A DNA stretch of 64,000 nucleotides, taken from the NCBI RefSeq assembly GCF_902148845.1, contig NC_043764.1:24967594-25031593 (forward strand), given 5' to 3'. Under the pieces are notes generated by a model that saw nothing but the letters and a program-made list of their open reading frames with translations, did no database searches and was not told the origin of the DNA. Position 1 is the first letter of the stretch, and each line of letters begins with the position of its first letter. The position numbers were made by a program, and so were the translations under genes. Source of the DNA: Salarias fasciatus. Lineage: Eukaryota; Chordata; Actinopteri; Blenniiformes; Blenniidae. Positions 21,946-34,620 of this stretch are shown here, piece by piece.

Positions 21946-24073
21946 TATCACAGGAGGTGGTTTTGTGAAGGCCACATGAGGCCCGGATTCATAACTAAGA
22001 AGGAATTCTGTTCTAAGTAACAATACTGATTTCTTTGTAAGATAGACTCATGTGCATTTAAGACACAGAGGACAGGGGAAAAAAAAAACCCTCTAACAAA
22101 CAAGCAGGGGTTTGTGTTTGGAATGGGAGAATTTATACCAACATTCTGGGTTGCCATAACTAAGCTTGGCCACAGCTATGTGATTGTATTTTTTGTACAA
22201 ACAGTAGAGTACGAGGTACGCAGAAGGACCTTCCTGCCGGGCCGTCGCCGGAGTGTTGGAGGAGAACACGATGACACAGGAAGGAAGCGCTCAACAACAT
22301 TCCATGTACAGAGACAATGTACAGAATATTTATTGAGAAAGTAAGGCACATCGCATATTATGACATTCTGTGTAAGATAAAAGCTGAATGTAAACCACCT
22401 GTACTGGTCTGTATTTGTGTGAAAATGTCAAACCAAAGATTTAACGAAGCTTGACTTTAGACGCTCCGCACGTCTTAACGGACAAGGATTCATTGTTTTT
22501 AGTGATTTAAACTGCTGGAGGTAAGGACTGTACGTCAGCAGTGGAAGTAGTGCGAGTGAAATCCCGGCGTGCCTGTGGTGTCAGCGGGGCCTCCCTCACT
22601 GGATTCATCCTCAAGTGAAGTCAGCCGTGTTATTCTTAGAGCTACCAGCGGAGCCGGGATCGTCGGGATTCTTACATCACACCAGCAGCCGCCGGTTCTT
22701 TTGCCTTATGATTTATTGTTGCACGAATTAGAATACACACATAAACACACAGTTATGTAACCAACTTACCGCCTTTCAAGCTACATGACAGACCAGGAGC
22801 ACTGTTATATTTTTTTCTAATGATGGAACTTATTGAATAAGCCACTGTAGAAACGGATGGTGTGTGTGTATAAAGCCAGATAAAGATTTGGCGCATTTCG
22901 TGCAAATTCAGCGGCTTCTGTAAATAATCATGCTTTTTTTTTTTTCCCTTTCTTTTTCTTTTCTAAGATGTTCGCTCAGACTGACCAAGTACAACACATC
23001 CTTTTTACATGAGAGAACAGTGCTGTGTGTGTCTGCAGGACAATGCTGGGATGCTTTCAAGGTGTCTGGGGAGCGCTCCTCTGGGTCGAAGGAGCAGCCT
23101 CACCTTTTCCTCTGGGCCGCCGCCGTGTTTGGGCTTTCAACACGCCACTGTGCATTTGTTCCCCTCAGACACAAGCCTCCACTTTGATTGTCTGCCAGAT
23201 GAAAGGCTGCGGCAACGGCGTCCTGCGTCTCACTTTGTTATGTCAGGAAATAGATGAACTTCTCCCAAACCTTTTCGGGGTGTTCATGTATTTTCCTCTT
23301 CCTGACAGGAAGTTGAGAGTTCGGAGGATTTCAGAGCCGTTCAGCCTCTCGGATCAATGAGGGAGGCTTTTAGCACGCCCATTAGGGAACATTAAATGGT
23401 TAAATAATATATGTTGGCAGAGAGTTAGCTGGAGCAAACATGTCTAAACATCCACTATAAATAACTCCATCAGAGCGGAGATTTTCCCTGAGCCTCTGTC
23501 TTTTTCCCCCCCTCAGGACAGAGGACCTGATAGTTGCTATTAGCACCCCAACCACCATCATCCCTCAGCTGTCAGGGCCCGTGATGAATGGACCGGCGGG
23601 TAGAACTCGGCTTTTTTCTAATCTCGCAGTGTGTGCGTGCAAGAATGTGGGTGTGTTTAGGCTGAGCGTCCAAACGCTCGTGGCTTTCCATACTGAAGCG
23701 CGGCCGGCGTCTAAACTCAAGGTCAACCCTTCATTATGGACGGAGCGGCTCTTCCCGGCAGGCCCGGCGTCGCACGGAGGAAATAAATGGCCGCTTGGCG
23801 AAGGGCATGAAAATAGGGCAACTTCCTCATTCAAATCAATTCAAGGGCCACCCCTGACTGTGGAGTGACAGACTGCCCCCCCACCCCCAGTCCCACTCCC
23901 CCACTCTTCACCGCTGGGGGTATCAATCACATGCGGAGCCTGGAGCTTTTCTGCACTGAGGGATGTGTCTCTGCTGCCCAAAGGTTGCTCCTGAGCTCAT
24001 TCTAAAAGTGTAGTTTTGTTTACACCTCAACAAAAACCATAATTTCTTCATAGTAAAAACCTGTTTTTACAAT

Positions 24074-24175
24074 GAGCTCCCTTTAAAAAAAAGGTGTTTT
24101 TATCAGACGCCGTCCACATGCCTGCATGTGGACGGCGTCTGATAAAACCACCCCTTCTTTTTTTTATGGGAGCTC
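24074..24175. repeat. Foldback hairpin, 24-bp perfect inner stem
   Basis: Positions 24098-24121 and 24124-24147 are perfect reverse complements around a 2-base loop. The stem continues imperfectly through a GGTG/CACC step, an A-run facing a T-run, and ends with GAGCTCCC facing GGGAGCTC. The whole structure is about 102 bp. It could be a palindromic MITE, a small-RNA precursor or a cruciform-forming palindrome. The sequence shows the structure; its function is unknown. Confidence 0.85.
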
Positions 24176-25276
24176 GTTCAGCAGGATTTATGCACCGAGG
24201 AAAGGTTTGTTGTGATGTGTCTGCTCCTGTTTGACTGAGAGTTTTTCATGGCTCGGGGCCAGCTATGAGCAGCGAACGTACATGTCAAAAATGTGTACTC
24301 CAGCAGCTGACCTTCCAGTGTAAATTATGAAGGACACGCTGAAATTAACCAAGAAAAAAAAAACACCCATAAAAACAGAAGATGAAAGTGACAGACAGCG
24401 ATATTGGCATTTTTCCCATATATGGTTGGCAGGCAGAGCGGATTAGATGATACCCAGAGCAGGAAAGGAGGAGATAATGAGGAGACAGACGGCAAAAAAC
24501 CCTTTCATTTGCAGCTATACGTCCAACACGCCTCCCCTGAACTCATAATCCAGAACAATGAGTGTTGTCGCAGCGAGGACAGGGGAAGTCGGCGTGGAAA
24601 CGATACAGTCACTTTTATGATTGTTGCATTAGCACGCAGTGTGAAGTGTGACCAGCGGGCAGAGAGGACAATACTGACAGGAAAGTGGGACTCCGTGTGG
24701 GAATCATTCGTGCGACGCCAGTTTCCACATTGCTGAATCCAGTTAAGCCCATCGGTGTCTGTGTTACACACACTCACACACACACAGACACACCTCTGTC
24801 AAAGCAGCTTTTCTTTGCCTGGCAGCACACACACACACACACGCACGCAAACTCATAATCGGGCCTACCCAGTGATATAATAGATTTTTCCTTCAACGAC
24901 CTGATCTACTAACTCAGGGTTTCAGGGTGTCATTCTGTAATTTTTACTTGTCCCCAACAAATTCAGGAATAAAAATCTGTGATTTAATGAACCGACTGAG
25001 AGCTTTTCCATCCATCCATTTCTTTTCATCCTGATTTCTCCTCAGCAGTGAGAGAAGCTGTGGATGTTGACGTGTTGATGATCTCCGGCTCCCTCGAGAG
25101 GAGCCCCGGCCATCACTTTTGAGAAACACAAACACAAGCAAACTCGACCTTGTGTCCAAAAAATGTGAAAGTTCTTCCACTAATATGGAAAATGTGGTGT
25201 GTCTACCAGACAACCAAGAGTCAGAGGTGGTCTTTTATACAGTCGAGTTTAACTGACACTGACAGATCCCATAAAC

Positions 25277-25640
25277 CTGGGGTGTCAAACATGAGGCCCT
25301 CGGGCCAAAACATTGGGTTTTTTTTTTTTTCGTTTTTTTATTTTCTTAACAGATTTCTTCAGACCCAAGCTGAGATACTGGAGATTCTGCCATGAAAGAT
25401 AGCCGCCTCATTTCTCCTAAACTAGAATTAGCCTTGAGCTTCTATAAACAGCTACAGGAGAAGTTTTGTTCAAACATTTTACTGTATTTAGCACCAGAGT
25501 GTTTCATTAAAATTGGCTATATGTTGAGATTGCAGTAATTTTTTTGTTAATTTTAAAGGTTATTGTGGTATTTTACTTGTCCGGTCAACACAGGGTGAAA
25601 CTGGGCTGGCTGCATGTGGTCCCTGAACTCGGTCTACGTC
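25277..25640 (+). mobile_element. Degraded hAT-like nonautonomous DNA transposon
   Basis: It begins CTGGGGTGTCAAACATGAGG, close to the teleost-wide CAGGGGTGTCAAACTC...GGCCC terminus, and ends near a decayed TGTGGTCCCTGAACT terminus. The interior shares GTTTCATTAAA-TTGG and CTGAGATT-like blocks with the copy at 37185-37630, so both belong to one family. No transposase is coded. Confidence 0.55.
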
Positions 25641-26544
25641 AGATCCATTAGAACTATTCCTTTAGTGATTTAAAATACACTGAACTGCTTTCATATCTAA
25701 TCATGAATTCCCCTCTATGCTCTTGTATCTTTCACACAGTAAGAATCCTGAACAACCTGTTCTATGAGAACCAGCTGCACATGAGATTGTTTGTTTCTGG
25801 TTTCCATTGGTCAGTCCTGTACACGTCTTCAGAAATCAGCTGCAGGACGTTCGTGATGTGCGATTCCACAGATATTTGTTCTCCGATCTGATACCGAGTT
25901 CAAACTGATCCTGTTGACGGTGACACTGATATTTTGAATAAAAGCATTTTTGTGTTGAATTTCCAGAAGTGCTGGCCTGTCAATATCATGAGGCCTGTTT
26001 CCTGTTGGTGGAAAACTGCATTACACGGATCAGTCAAAGCGTTATGAGGGAACTGGCAAAGTGTTGTTGTTGGACGACACGAGAATGAACCACCAGGAAA
26101 AGTGTGACACTGGCTGGATGGAAACCGTTTTTCTGATTCTATTTAAAATGAAGTTTTGTGGGAGAGTGATATTCAAAATTTTGGGGATAAATGGTAACAT
26201 CATATTAAGAGTTAATCAGCCAAGTTGGAGTTTTTGGAAACCTGCTCCCTCTAAACGTTGCCCTAATGTCGGGAACCAAAGGAACACTTCAGATCTCTTG
26301 ATGAAACGCGGCACAACATGTAGTCATTTCCATCTACAGTTTTATCATCACAGGCCTTTAGAGACACTTTAAGCTGACCTGAAGCTGAAGGTGAAGCTTT
26401 CTTATCAACCATGAAGAAAGAATGTCGAATGACATTGTTACTGAGCTGTTAAATACATTTGACTTTTTATAGTATTTTCCTATATTCCACTTAGCTCCAT
26501 GTTCTTATTTTCTGTTTATAGATAGAAATATTCATAGTTTCTCA

Positions 26545-26645
26545 TTATCATGAGTAAATCTTTATTGTCTCTCTGGGTTCGATGTAAAACTGCACTTCAC
26601 TGTACATGAACGTTTTAAAATGACAATAAAATGACAATAAAAAGA
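26545..26645 (+). repeat. Possible retroposon tail ending in ACAATAAA repeats
   Basis: The stretch from TTTATTGTCTC through ACTGTACATGAACG to AATGACAATAAAATGACAATAAA resembles the tails of fish non-LTR retroposons. A shorter relative, CAATGACAATAAAGATT, lies near 53482-53498. The family is not identified. Confidence 0.3.
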
Positions 26646-28289
26646 AAGCTGATCTACAACTGAAGATAATCCAGACCTCTGGTCTGTATCCGCCTGGTTG
26701 TGAATTTCATTAGATATCTCATCTTGTTAAAACCAGACGAGCTGTGTGAACCGGTCTTATCATGATGATGATCCCAGATAACAAACACTGAACGCCCCCC
26801 GGGGACTTAATGAAAGCATTGTTTATGATGACTTCTGCACATCACATGTTTGAAAAGGAAACATAAACAACTCATTGTGTGACAGGGTTTTACTGAGAAC
26901 TGCTTCACCACAAGTTTTCTTTACAGTCGTCATAGTTTTCGATCATACTTTTCGACACATTGCTCTTGTTTTTTTTTCCCACATGGACTTTGTGACAGCT
27001 TTTCTCTCTACAATATGTTTTTTTTTTATACACTTCTTCTCCAAACACTTTCACCTCCACGTTATCACATTTCATTTTATAGTTGTGGATACTCAGCACT
27101 CCATTTAATCTTTCCGCAGTGGATAAAAGCAGTATCAAGCGCAAAATGCTCATTTAAATTACCCCTGTTTCCCCACTCTGATTTTATCAGAAGCAAAACA
27201 CACACACTCCTGGAGGATCATGGTAAATCCAGCTTTTCTGTAGCCTTTGCCAGAAAAGTGATATCTTCACTCTCACTCCTGTTTTCAGGCCTCACAGAGA
27301 GAGAAATACACACCATAGAGTGTGTGTTGGGCCTTTCCCATTGACAGAATGCAGTCCTCATCTCCCACACTAATTTTAAAACATTACAGCTGTCTAAGCC
27401 CGAGTTAACCTTTATGTGAACTAAAAGCGTATCTTAAGCCTGACATGTGTGGGACCATAGATTTGGGCCCCTCAAAGATTTCCACAGTCCTCTGCGGTGA
27501 AACGTTTTATCTCATGTGATGATAGTAAAGTTTAGATTTCAATCATAATGATATTTATTCTGTACCTTCAAAAAAACAAACAATGCTTTTCGTAAATCGA
27601 GATCTAAACCCCAAGTGGTGTTCGTTGACGTTACTTTAGAAATTAGTGTCTGAAACAAGAGAAAAAAAAATTCCTTTAAACAAACAATCCCTCAGTGACA
27701 GAATAAATTGTGGCTTCCTGTGAGTGCATTCAATTTGAAAAGATAACAACTACATCCCTAAATATTTCATTCAGCTGTGGCCACTGATGTGTGTGGGTTG
27801 GAATTACGCACGTTTTACTTATCGTTGGAGGAAGAAGCTTGTGTGGATGTCTTAAATGTTTGTTTGTTCAGTCCATTTATATCCCTCCATCCAGCCGCGC
27901 TCTGCTTCCCACACTCTGATAGGTCTGCCGAGTTGGAAAGCAGTTCGAGCTTCCTGGATCAATAACTCTGAATGGGAACATCAGAAGGTTAGGTCGGACA
28001 CCTCACTGATACGACAGGGTGGAAACAAACTGCAGCTCCATTCATTTTAAACCATAAACAGCCGTATGGGTTTGACTGGCCAGTCAATATGTGGAGTTTG
28101 GGCCCTGAGATCGATGCAGGGAGTGTCTGCGAAGCACAAAACTGAAGTACAATTAAAAAAAAATAAACATTAATTTACTTCTGATTAATTAGGAAGATGT
28201 CCTGAAGACTGCATGTTAGGCAATAAAAATTTCTAAATACTCCTCAATAGTTATTTAAACATCTCACCTTTCTTCAAAATGGTGCTGCA

Positions 28290-28400
28290 GGGACAGACTG
28301 CAGTCCTCAGCAGTCCTCAGTGGTTGAACGTGAGCCTCAGCCTCAGGTCGGCGCTCCGCAGGGCTTTGTGCTGGGCCCCCTGCTCTTCAGCCTGTCCCAC
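28290..28400 (+). pseudogene. LINE reverse transcriptase fragment
   Basis: From 28347 one frame reads VGAPQGFVLGPLLFSL, the conserved (S/G)-x-PQG-x-VLGPLLF box of non-LTR retrotransposon reverse transcriptases (L2/Rex-like in fish). No long frame surrounds it, and the YADD box is missing downstream, so this is a dead 5'-truncated or deleted fragment. The exact clade is unresolved. Confidence 0.6.
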
Positions 28401-28707
28401 CATCAGGGACGTGGATGAACCGGTCTGTGTCCATCTGCTCTCTGTTCGAGCGGCCAGGAGATCCAGGACTGAGCAGGTCAGGGCGAGCAGACTCAGAGAC
28501 TATTTTTAACCACATTACTGCCCTGAATGCTGGCAGTGACGTGTGCAATACCTGCAGGATGTTTGTTTTGTGTTTGTGTGTGACTGACTGGTGTATTTTT
28601 AGAGTTTAGTCCTTTCAGGGTTTTTTTTTTATTCTTTACGCATCCAGTTTCATTGTATTTGTGTAATAACAAATGCAGATTTTTAAATGCCAGTGATCAG
28701 TGATCCA

Positions 28708-28800
28708 GTGAACCAGTGATCTTCAACCCGAGGGTCGCAACCCTCACAAGGGTCACAAGATGATTTCAGGGGGCCACTTAAACATTGTAGGAAAAATGTA
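28708..28800 (+). repeat. Transposon-like terminus with GGGTCGCAACCC
   Basis: TCTTCAACCCGAGGGTCGCAACCCTC followed by AAGGGTCAC has the look of hAT-type termini spread in fish genomes. The other end was not located. Low confidence. Confidence 0.3.
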
Positions 28801-29437
28801 AATGTTTTCTGTTTTATAATCTGGACAGATTTTTTTGAAGGGGTTGAACTGTGCATGCATGACATTTCTGTTCACACCCAGATAGAAGTACAACAGTCAG
28901 TAGCCTGCAGTCTGACACTGGGGTGCGTGTTAAGGTTCAAGGCTTATCCAAGTAGACCGTTTTATTTTCCCCAGGTGTCCTATAACTTCTTTAAACAGGT
29001 GAGAACACCCTGACATCGATTTTGCAGTAATTGTGAAGGTTAAGATGATTAACTCTGAAGGGTGATGCTGCAGGCAATTCAATCCCCACTTCAGGTGTGG
29101 CTGGATGATTGGAGCTCATTATCTACCTTACGGAGGAACTATCCGGCGCCATTAAGGAGCCATTGATCTGTGAAGTATGTATGACCGCCATTTGCTTACC
29201 GACTCCACTGAATTAAATCTGACAGGTGACTCCGTCGGGGCGGATCCGAAAGTCATTCATGTGACCCCTTTTTGAATGAACAGCACTGTGATGTGCCCCG
29301 AGACAAAAGTGGAGATGTGCTTACACCACGTGAGCGTGCGAGAGGACAAATCCAAAGAAAGAAAATCAGACATCTGAGAAACTTGTTGTGTTCTGTACTG
29401 TAGACAGTATTTGCATGTGCAGATAGTGTTACTCAGG

Positions 29438-29479
29438 GTGTGTGTGTGTGTGTGTGTGTGTGTGGGGGGGGGGGGGGGG
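29438..29479. repeat. (GT)n followed by a run of 16 G
   Basis: About 27 bp of GT repeat runs straight into an uninterrupted G tract. Such runs are prone to slippage and sequencing error and can form G-quadruplex-like structure. Confidence 0.9.
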
Positions 29480-30475
29480 CGTCCCCATTAGTCTCACGGG
29501 ACTCGGTGAGAGGGTGCAGTTGTGCTGCTGTCTTAGAAGTTAAATTGGCAGGAGTGTATCAGCCGTGCGCGTAAACACTGATGTGGGACAGACAGAAATA
29601 GACGGGCTAAGTTTAAATCTCTCTAGCAAAACCGGGTAACTTCAGCCGGCAGTGTGTTGTGAGTGCTCGTAAATCTGCGTCGGTGGAGATGTGAAGCCGA
29701 GCTTAAACAGCATTAGGATCATAGTTCACACCGGACAAGCAAGGGTCAGGATTTATCAGTTTATAAAGTGAGAGCTGGCTTCAGACTTACAGCTAAAAAA
29801 ATAAAAAATAAACAATGCAGCACAGTGCTGCCACAGTGTGTTGAGATGAGGTACTACACAATGAGCCAAGAGGAAACATCCACAGAATAATAATAATAAA
29901 AAAATAATAATAAAAAAAAATAAAGCATCTTTCATGTTGGGGATGGAGAGGAAACAGGACAGAGCATCAACAGCTGATGAGCTGCTGAGTTCGAACACTG
30001 ATCTGATCCTAATTATCAGGAAAATACTGGTGGGACAGCGTCGCTCTGCATCTGTTTTATGGAAACGGTCAGCACACCCGCTGAGAGTTCAACCACTTAT
30101 CTGGACATGTTTACAGAAAGAGCTGAAACAGTTTTTAATAAGTCTGTGAACTGCAAGCAATCTTATGTGATCTGTCAAACTTGAAACTCTATTTGTACAG
30201 TAGATAACTCTTCATTGAATCAAATTCCAAGAAGAGTAACTGTAACTGTTAAGGAATATCCACAATGTTGTACTTGAACTTGTGCATCGACCTCTGGAGG
30301 ACAGATCGATCGTCTGGACTCTGCCAGTATTAAACAGATGTGACTTGTTCCTACGGGATAAGAAATCATACATTTTCCCCTATTTGTCTTGAAGTAGAAG
30401 TAATTAACAGAAAGCAGACCTTTTTTGTTGGACTATCTCAAGAACATCACAGAACACTGGAGTGAAAACAAGCCG

Positions 30476-30481
30476 TTTATT
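30476..30481 (-). terminator. Poly(A) signal, ssr4
   Basis: AATAAA on the minus strand, 0.46 kb after the ssr4 stop. A second copy lies at 30572-30577; either could end the transcript. Confidence 0.45.
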
Positions 30482-30943
30482 CATTTTCCTGGAAGAGACA
30501 TCACCAGTCGGTCTGCTCCGAGCAGGAACATCTTCCACATGTTGTATATGTTTGAAAGGCCAGACCTTCCCTTTATTGGTGTTCAGAGGGTCTGCACCAG
30601 CCCGACTGTCCACACTGGCAGCCGTTTCATTTGTTCCAGATCAAAAAGGCTTATGTTCAATGTTAATTCTATCCAGGCTTATTGGTCTGGACATTTCTCC
30701 AAAGAAAGAAAGAAAAAAAAATCCCATTCATCCGTAGACAAAACTGTAAATTAAGACTGATCGCACACAGACACAGTCTGAATAAAAAAAACACAATGAC
30801 TGCTCCTTTTCCTCCTTGGCCCAGTGCGGCGGGAGCGACAGAGTGGAGTCCTCCCGTCGCAGCGCTGATTAACAGATCGCTGGTCCAGCTCCACCAGCTC
30901 AGTCCTCTCCAGCGATCCAGTGGCTAAAAAGTGGTTTCTGTCT

Positions 30944-33900
30944 TTATGCTTGGATGGTGCTTTTGGCGCTGAAAGCCAAGTAGTAGACCAGGATGCCGAT
31001 GAGCGCAGCCACCACCTCCGTCGATACCCAAGGACCACTCCACGCACCCTGCGGGAAGGAGGAGGGGGAAACATCACCAACAGAATGTTTAAAACAGGTC
31101 AACCAGGGAGTTTTATGAACAACAGGAACAGCAGATAGTGAGCATTTTGAACCCTCTGTTTATTTTTAACTTCATATTTCACCTTTAATACCCTATTCCT
31201 TGCCTTGCATGGTGTCTTTCTTCCCCCAGCACAACCTCACCTGTCTGATTCTACCATCATTTTTGAGGCTGCGCCTTATGCTCCTACATTTCTTGTGTTT
31301 CATCCGTTCCTTGTGTAAGGACTGTTTTTTGGAGAAAGAGCTTTCAGCTTTGCTGTCCCCATGACATGGAATACTTTACAGTCTGAAGATAAATTTATTC
31401 CACTTGCAGTTCTATCCTGAGGGATCGCCAGCAGGAGCCTACTGAACAGTGTCTCTGTTATTAGATCTAAAAATGTTTGTTGTCTGTTATAGAACTTTTT
31501 ACTGTATAACACTTTAACTTCTCAGATGTTTGCTGATGACCTTTTGGCCAGCGAAAAAACATCCTAATCACATTGGGTTTTATCTGATTAAATAAAAATT
31601 AAACTTAGACATAATGTATGAACACATTGGATCGAAGATTGCATAAAAATAAACAACTACAAACATGTACAACAAATCAATTTCATAATGTAGAATGGAA
31701 ATACAAATTTGAAAAACTATTACACAAGTTTAGCAAAGATCAGTTATATACAACTATTCAGGGAAAATGAAGCGATCCATCCTTTAATCAGATACAAACA
31801 AATCTAACGGGCTGCTGCAGCTCCACCTCTGCAGTGGTTGAATAATTAGGATGAGTGGAGCAGCTTTAAGGTTTGTCTCTAAAAGAGATCAAGGTCAGAA
31901 TATAAAAATAACTTGTCCAAGTGGATCGCACCCAATAAAATCTGATCTTTGATGTTTGAAGTATTAATTAACATCTGACTGCTCCCACTTCTAGCAGTTG
32001 CAGGAAAAACTAGCAACCTCTCAGCGTTTTTTCAGATGTGTCTTTGGAAACGCGGTGAGTCAAGAGCCTAAAAGATGATCATGAAAATTTACATAATTCC
32101 AAGGAAAGTGTCTCTTTAGCCGCTCAGAGGGAAGTAAACATTTTTTCTACAAAATCAGACGTCAGCTGGTTGGAAAAGAAAATCTCCAAATCAGCTGAAA
32201 GATTAAAGTGATGAGGGTTTATCACGCACAGGGGCGGTCAGGAAATTCTTTACTGAAGTAATGACTTAGCAGCTATCGTTCAAGCGCTTATTTCGCTTCT
32301 AATTCTTTTCTACTGACAGAGGGTCTGTGGTTCAAGACTCACCCTGTGGTCGATGTTGACGGAGAAGAGAGGCTGAATAGCGTTTATGTCCTCGTTGTTT
32401 CTCTGGGCCTGAAACAAATAGCACACACACACACACACATACACAGATTAGTTTAAAATGTCTTTACGTGAAAGCAGCACATTTAAATGTGAGCTGAATG
32501 ATTCATCAAACACGGACCTTGCGCAGGGCGCTGTAGGACTCCTCGTCGAAGAACTTCACCTGATACGTTCCAGAGCTGGCCTGTTTGTGAGGAAGACTCC
32601 ACGAAACCTGACGGAGGAAATCATCTGTTACCTTCAAGTGACTCAACTAAAAACCGGGTCGGTCATGACGAGCGATTTCAATTTCAGGCAAACATTTTCT
32701 TCTTGGCTGAGGATACCATTAATTTAAAAACTGATCATTTCTTGACCAGAAAAGTCCTGATTGTTCCAACTCATTGATAAGTTATCTGGTTTTCAGAATG
32801 TTACAAAAAAGAAGAAGAAGAAAAAAAGAAGATTATCTCCATGATCAGCAGGGGACTAAAGGATATGACCAAAATCATTTTCATCAACACAGGAAAAATC
32901 CATACTGAAAAGAAAGAAACTCAGATTGATGAACTGGCTTGGGATCAGTGATGCTTGATTTGTTGAAATAAAAAAGCCACTTCTGTGCCTGCAAATGGTT
33001 TAATAAGCAGTTTACCTTAACACTTGACAGACTCATCAACCACTCAGCTCTTATTGGTGAGCTCACAACACTAAAAAGGTAAAACTTCACTCCATTTTCT
33101 GTATTTACTTTGGTTCTTCTGGCCTTTGGACCACAGTGTGGTTGTACAGTGCCGTCATACAGATGGCTGTCATTGTTCACACTGTTGTCTCGTCTCTCAT
33201 TATATTATGCTGTATGTGCCTCTTTGAAAACTAGTCATTTGTGGAGTTTAAGCGGACATTCATACACAATTTTGTCAATATGAGTTCCAAAATAGCAGAA
33301 ATGTAACAGACAATGTTTTGTGATTAAACAGAGGATCGTGAATGTGTAATAAAAACAACAAATGCAGGAAAGAGAAGTCAACTTAATGAGGCGGTACATC
33401 AGATCTGGGCAACACAAGGCCCGCAGTAAACATGTGGCCCTTAAACACTGCATAACCAGCCCTCAGGGTGTCACTGGGACATTCTGCAGCTAATGAAAAT
33501 GACTGTTTGTGATGTATGCAATACAGCCAAGGAATTATAAGCTTCATTTCATCTAAATCAGTCAAGTTTTTCTCATTATTGACTGTGTCTAGCACCTTGG
33601 CTAGCAGAGAGCATTTTTTAACCTAAAAATCGGTGTTTACAGTGAAGAAAATGTTACCGTGAAAAGCTTACATTAACTGAACTCAAAATTTAGAAAAAAA
33701 ATTATCAGTATTTCCAGCCAAAGCCTGTGAAAAACAAGTTACCCTCTCCTGCTGTACACTGAACCTTTTACAGTGCCATTATCTTGAGGTGTGCAGATAT
33801 GATAACTGCAGCAGACAGAGTGAGAACATGTGTCTTCATGCTGAAGCAGCCTTACCTGATACTTTCCAACATCCTGGCCTCTGGTCACTGGGAACTGTCT

Positions 33901-34409
33901 TCCATTGACATCCGCGTACAGAGTCACGCTCTGCACAGAGATCACAGTCAGGCCGGTCTCAGTATCAGCAGGTTTCTGACGATCTTTGATTTACAGTATG
34001 AGCAGATATTCGGGGCTCTGTGTGATCTGTGAGTTGAAGTTACCTGAGCTCCGTTGGCACAGGCCAGACTGAGTTCAACGATGAATACGGACTCGGAGGA
34101 GATGACGGCGTCCGAGGTGGTGTAGGCCGACGGGGAGATGACGGGGTCCGTGCAGCTCTCTCCTGTCAGTAACAGAAGTGAAGTTAACTTTAAGTGAACG
34201 TATAATCTCTGTAAAAGCTATTGAGTTTTACACTCAGCCACACTAACATGCTAGCAGACAGAACCGAGTGGTTGAATGAGTGAGCTGCTAGCTAAACCTG
34301 GTTAGCTTTACTGGATTATTAACTCCGTTAAACTTCCCCAGCTGCTCGTCGCTGACCTACCCGAGCAGGCGACCACCAGCAGAGCGAGGAAAGCTGCTAT
34401 CCGAATCAT
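30944..34409 (-). CDS. ssr4: Translocon-associated protein subunit delta (TRAP delta)
   Basis: Subunit of the TRAP complex at the ER Sec61 translocon. Exons in coding order: 34409-34361, 34162-34044, 33930-33856, 32607-32518, 32408-32343, 31048-30944 (504 bp, 167 aa); all junctions are GT-AG and in frame. A hydrophobic signal peptide ([17 protein letters not shown]) is followed by a lumenal domain with two cysteines (after GES and in SLAC) that fit the TRAP-delta disulfide. [17 protein letters not shown] is nearly identical to the human segment. One C-terminal membrane span ([15 protein letters not shown]) leaves a short cytosolic end SAKSTIQA. Human SSR4 is 173 aa with the same domain order. 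The next gene, arhgap4, lies upstream on the same strand. A palindromic NRF1 site 104 bp before the ATG suggests housekeeping regulation. Confidence 0.95.
31320..31420 (+). pseudogene. LINE ORF2 C-terminal fragment in an ssr4 intron
   Basis: One frame reads [19 protein letters not shown], matching the (R)xFSxxAPxxWNxLP signature near the end of fish L2/Rex1-type ORF2 proteins. It lies antisense to ssr4 in its last intron (31049-32342). No intact flanking frame exists. Confidence 0.5.
32608..33855 (-). other. ssr4 intron 3
   Basis: AT-rich intron of 1248 bp. Around 33401-33640 it includes a stretch starting GGGCAACACAAGGCCCG that resembles a hAT-like terminus, without a clear opposite end. 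Nothing coding was recognised. Confidence 0.5.
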
Positions 34410-34620
34410 ATTGGAGTCTGAGGGGTTGTCGGGAGGCTAGAGTGTTGTCCTGCTGCTTCTCTGTCAGACCAAACCGGAGGAAGTCCACCTCAGCGCACCG
34501 CCACAAACTCACTGCGCATGCGCACTACGACGTGGAGCGGAGCACCGCGGTGCATCTCTGGGAAAAATGGTCTCTGCCGACACGTCATCTGAACGTCAAC
34601 GTGGACTCAACTGAGCCATT
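34410..34620 (-). promoter_or_regulatory. ssr4 promoter region
   Basis: GC-richer stretch just upstream of the ssr4 ATG. It contains TGCGCATGCGCA at 34513-34524, a perfect palindromic NRF1 site, and a GGAGGAAGT ETS-like word near 34475. It has no obvious TATA box, as expected for a housekeeping ER gene. Confidence 0.6.
34513..34524. promoter_or_regulatory. NRF1 binding site
   Basis: TGCGCATGCGCA matches the NRF1 consensus YGCGCAYGCGCR on both strands and lies 104 bp upstream of the ssr4 start codon. Confidence 0.6.

Larger units (their letters stand above)
21946..30470. other. Intergenic region between avpr2 and ssr4
   Basis: About 8.5 kb without a supportable gene. It holds a (CA)n-rich patch (24765-24845), a foldback hairpin (24074-24175), a hAT-like nonautonomous element (about 25277-25640), a LINE reverse-transcriptase fragment (about 28347-28400), a second short transposon-like terminus (about 28708-28800), a (GT)n-(G)16 tract (29438-29479) and AT-rich unique sequence. 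avpr2 (+) and ssr4 (-) converge on this interval. Confidence 0.6.

Noticed and set aside
24074-24175. Rho-independent terminator
   Set aside because: The hairpin has a T-run, but this is vertebrate nuclear DNA and the T-run is part of the outer stem.
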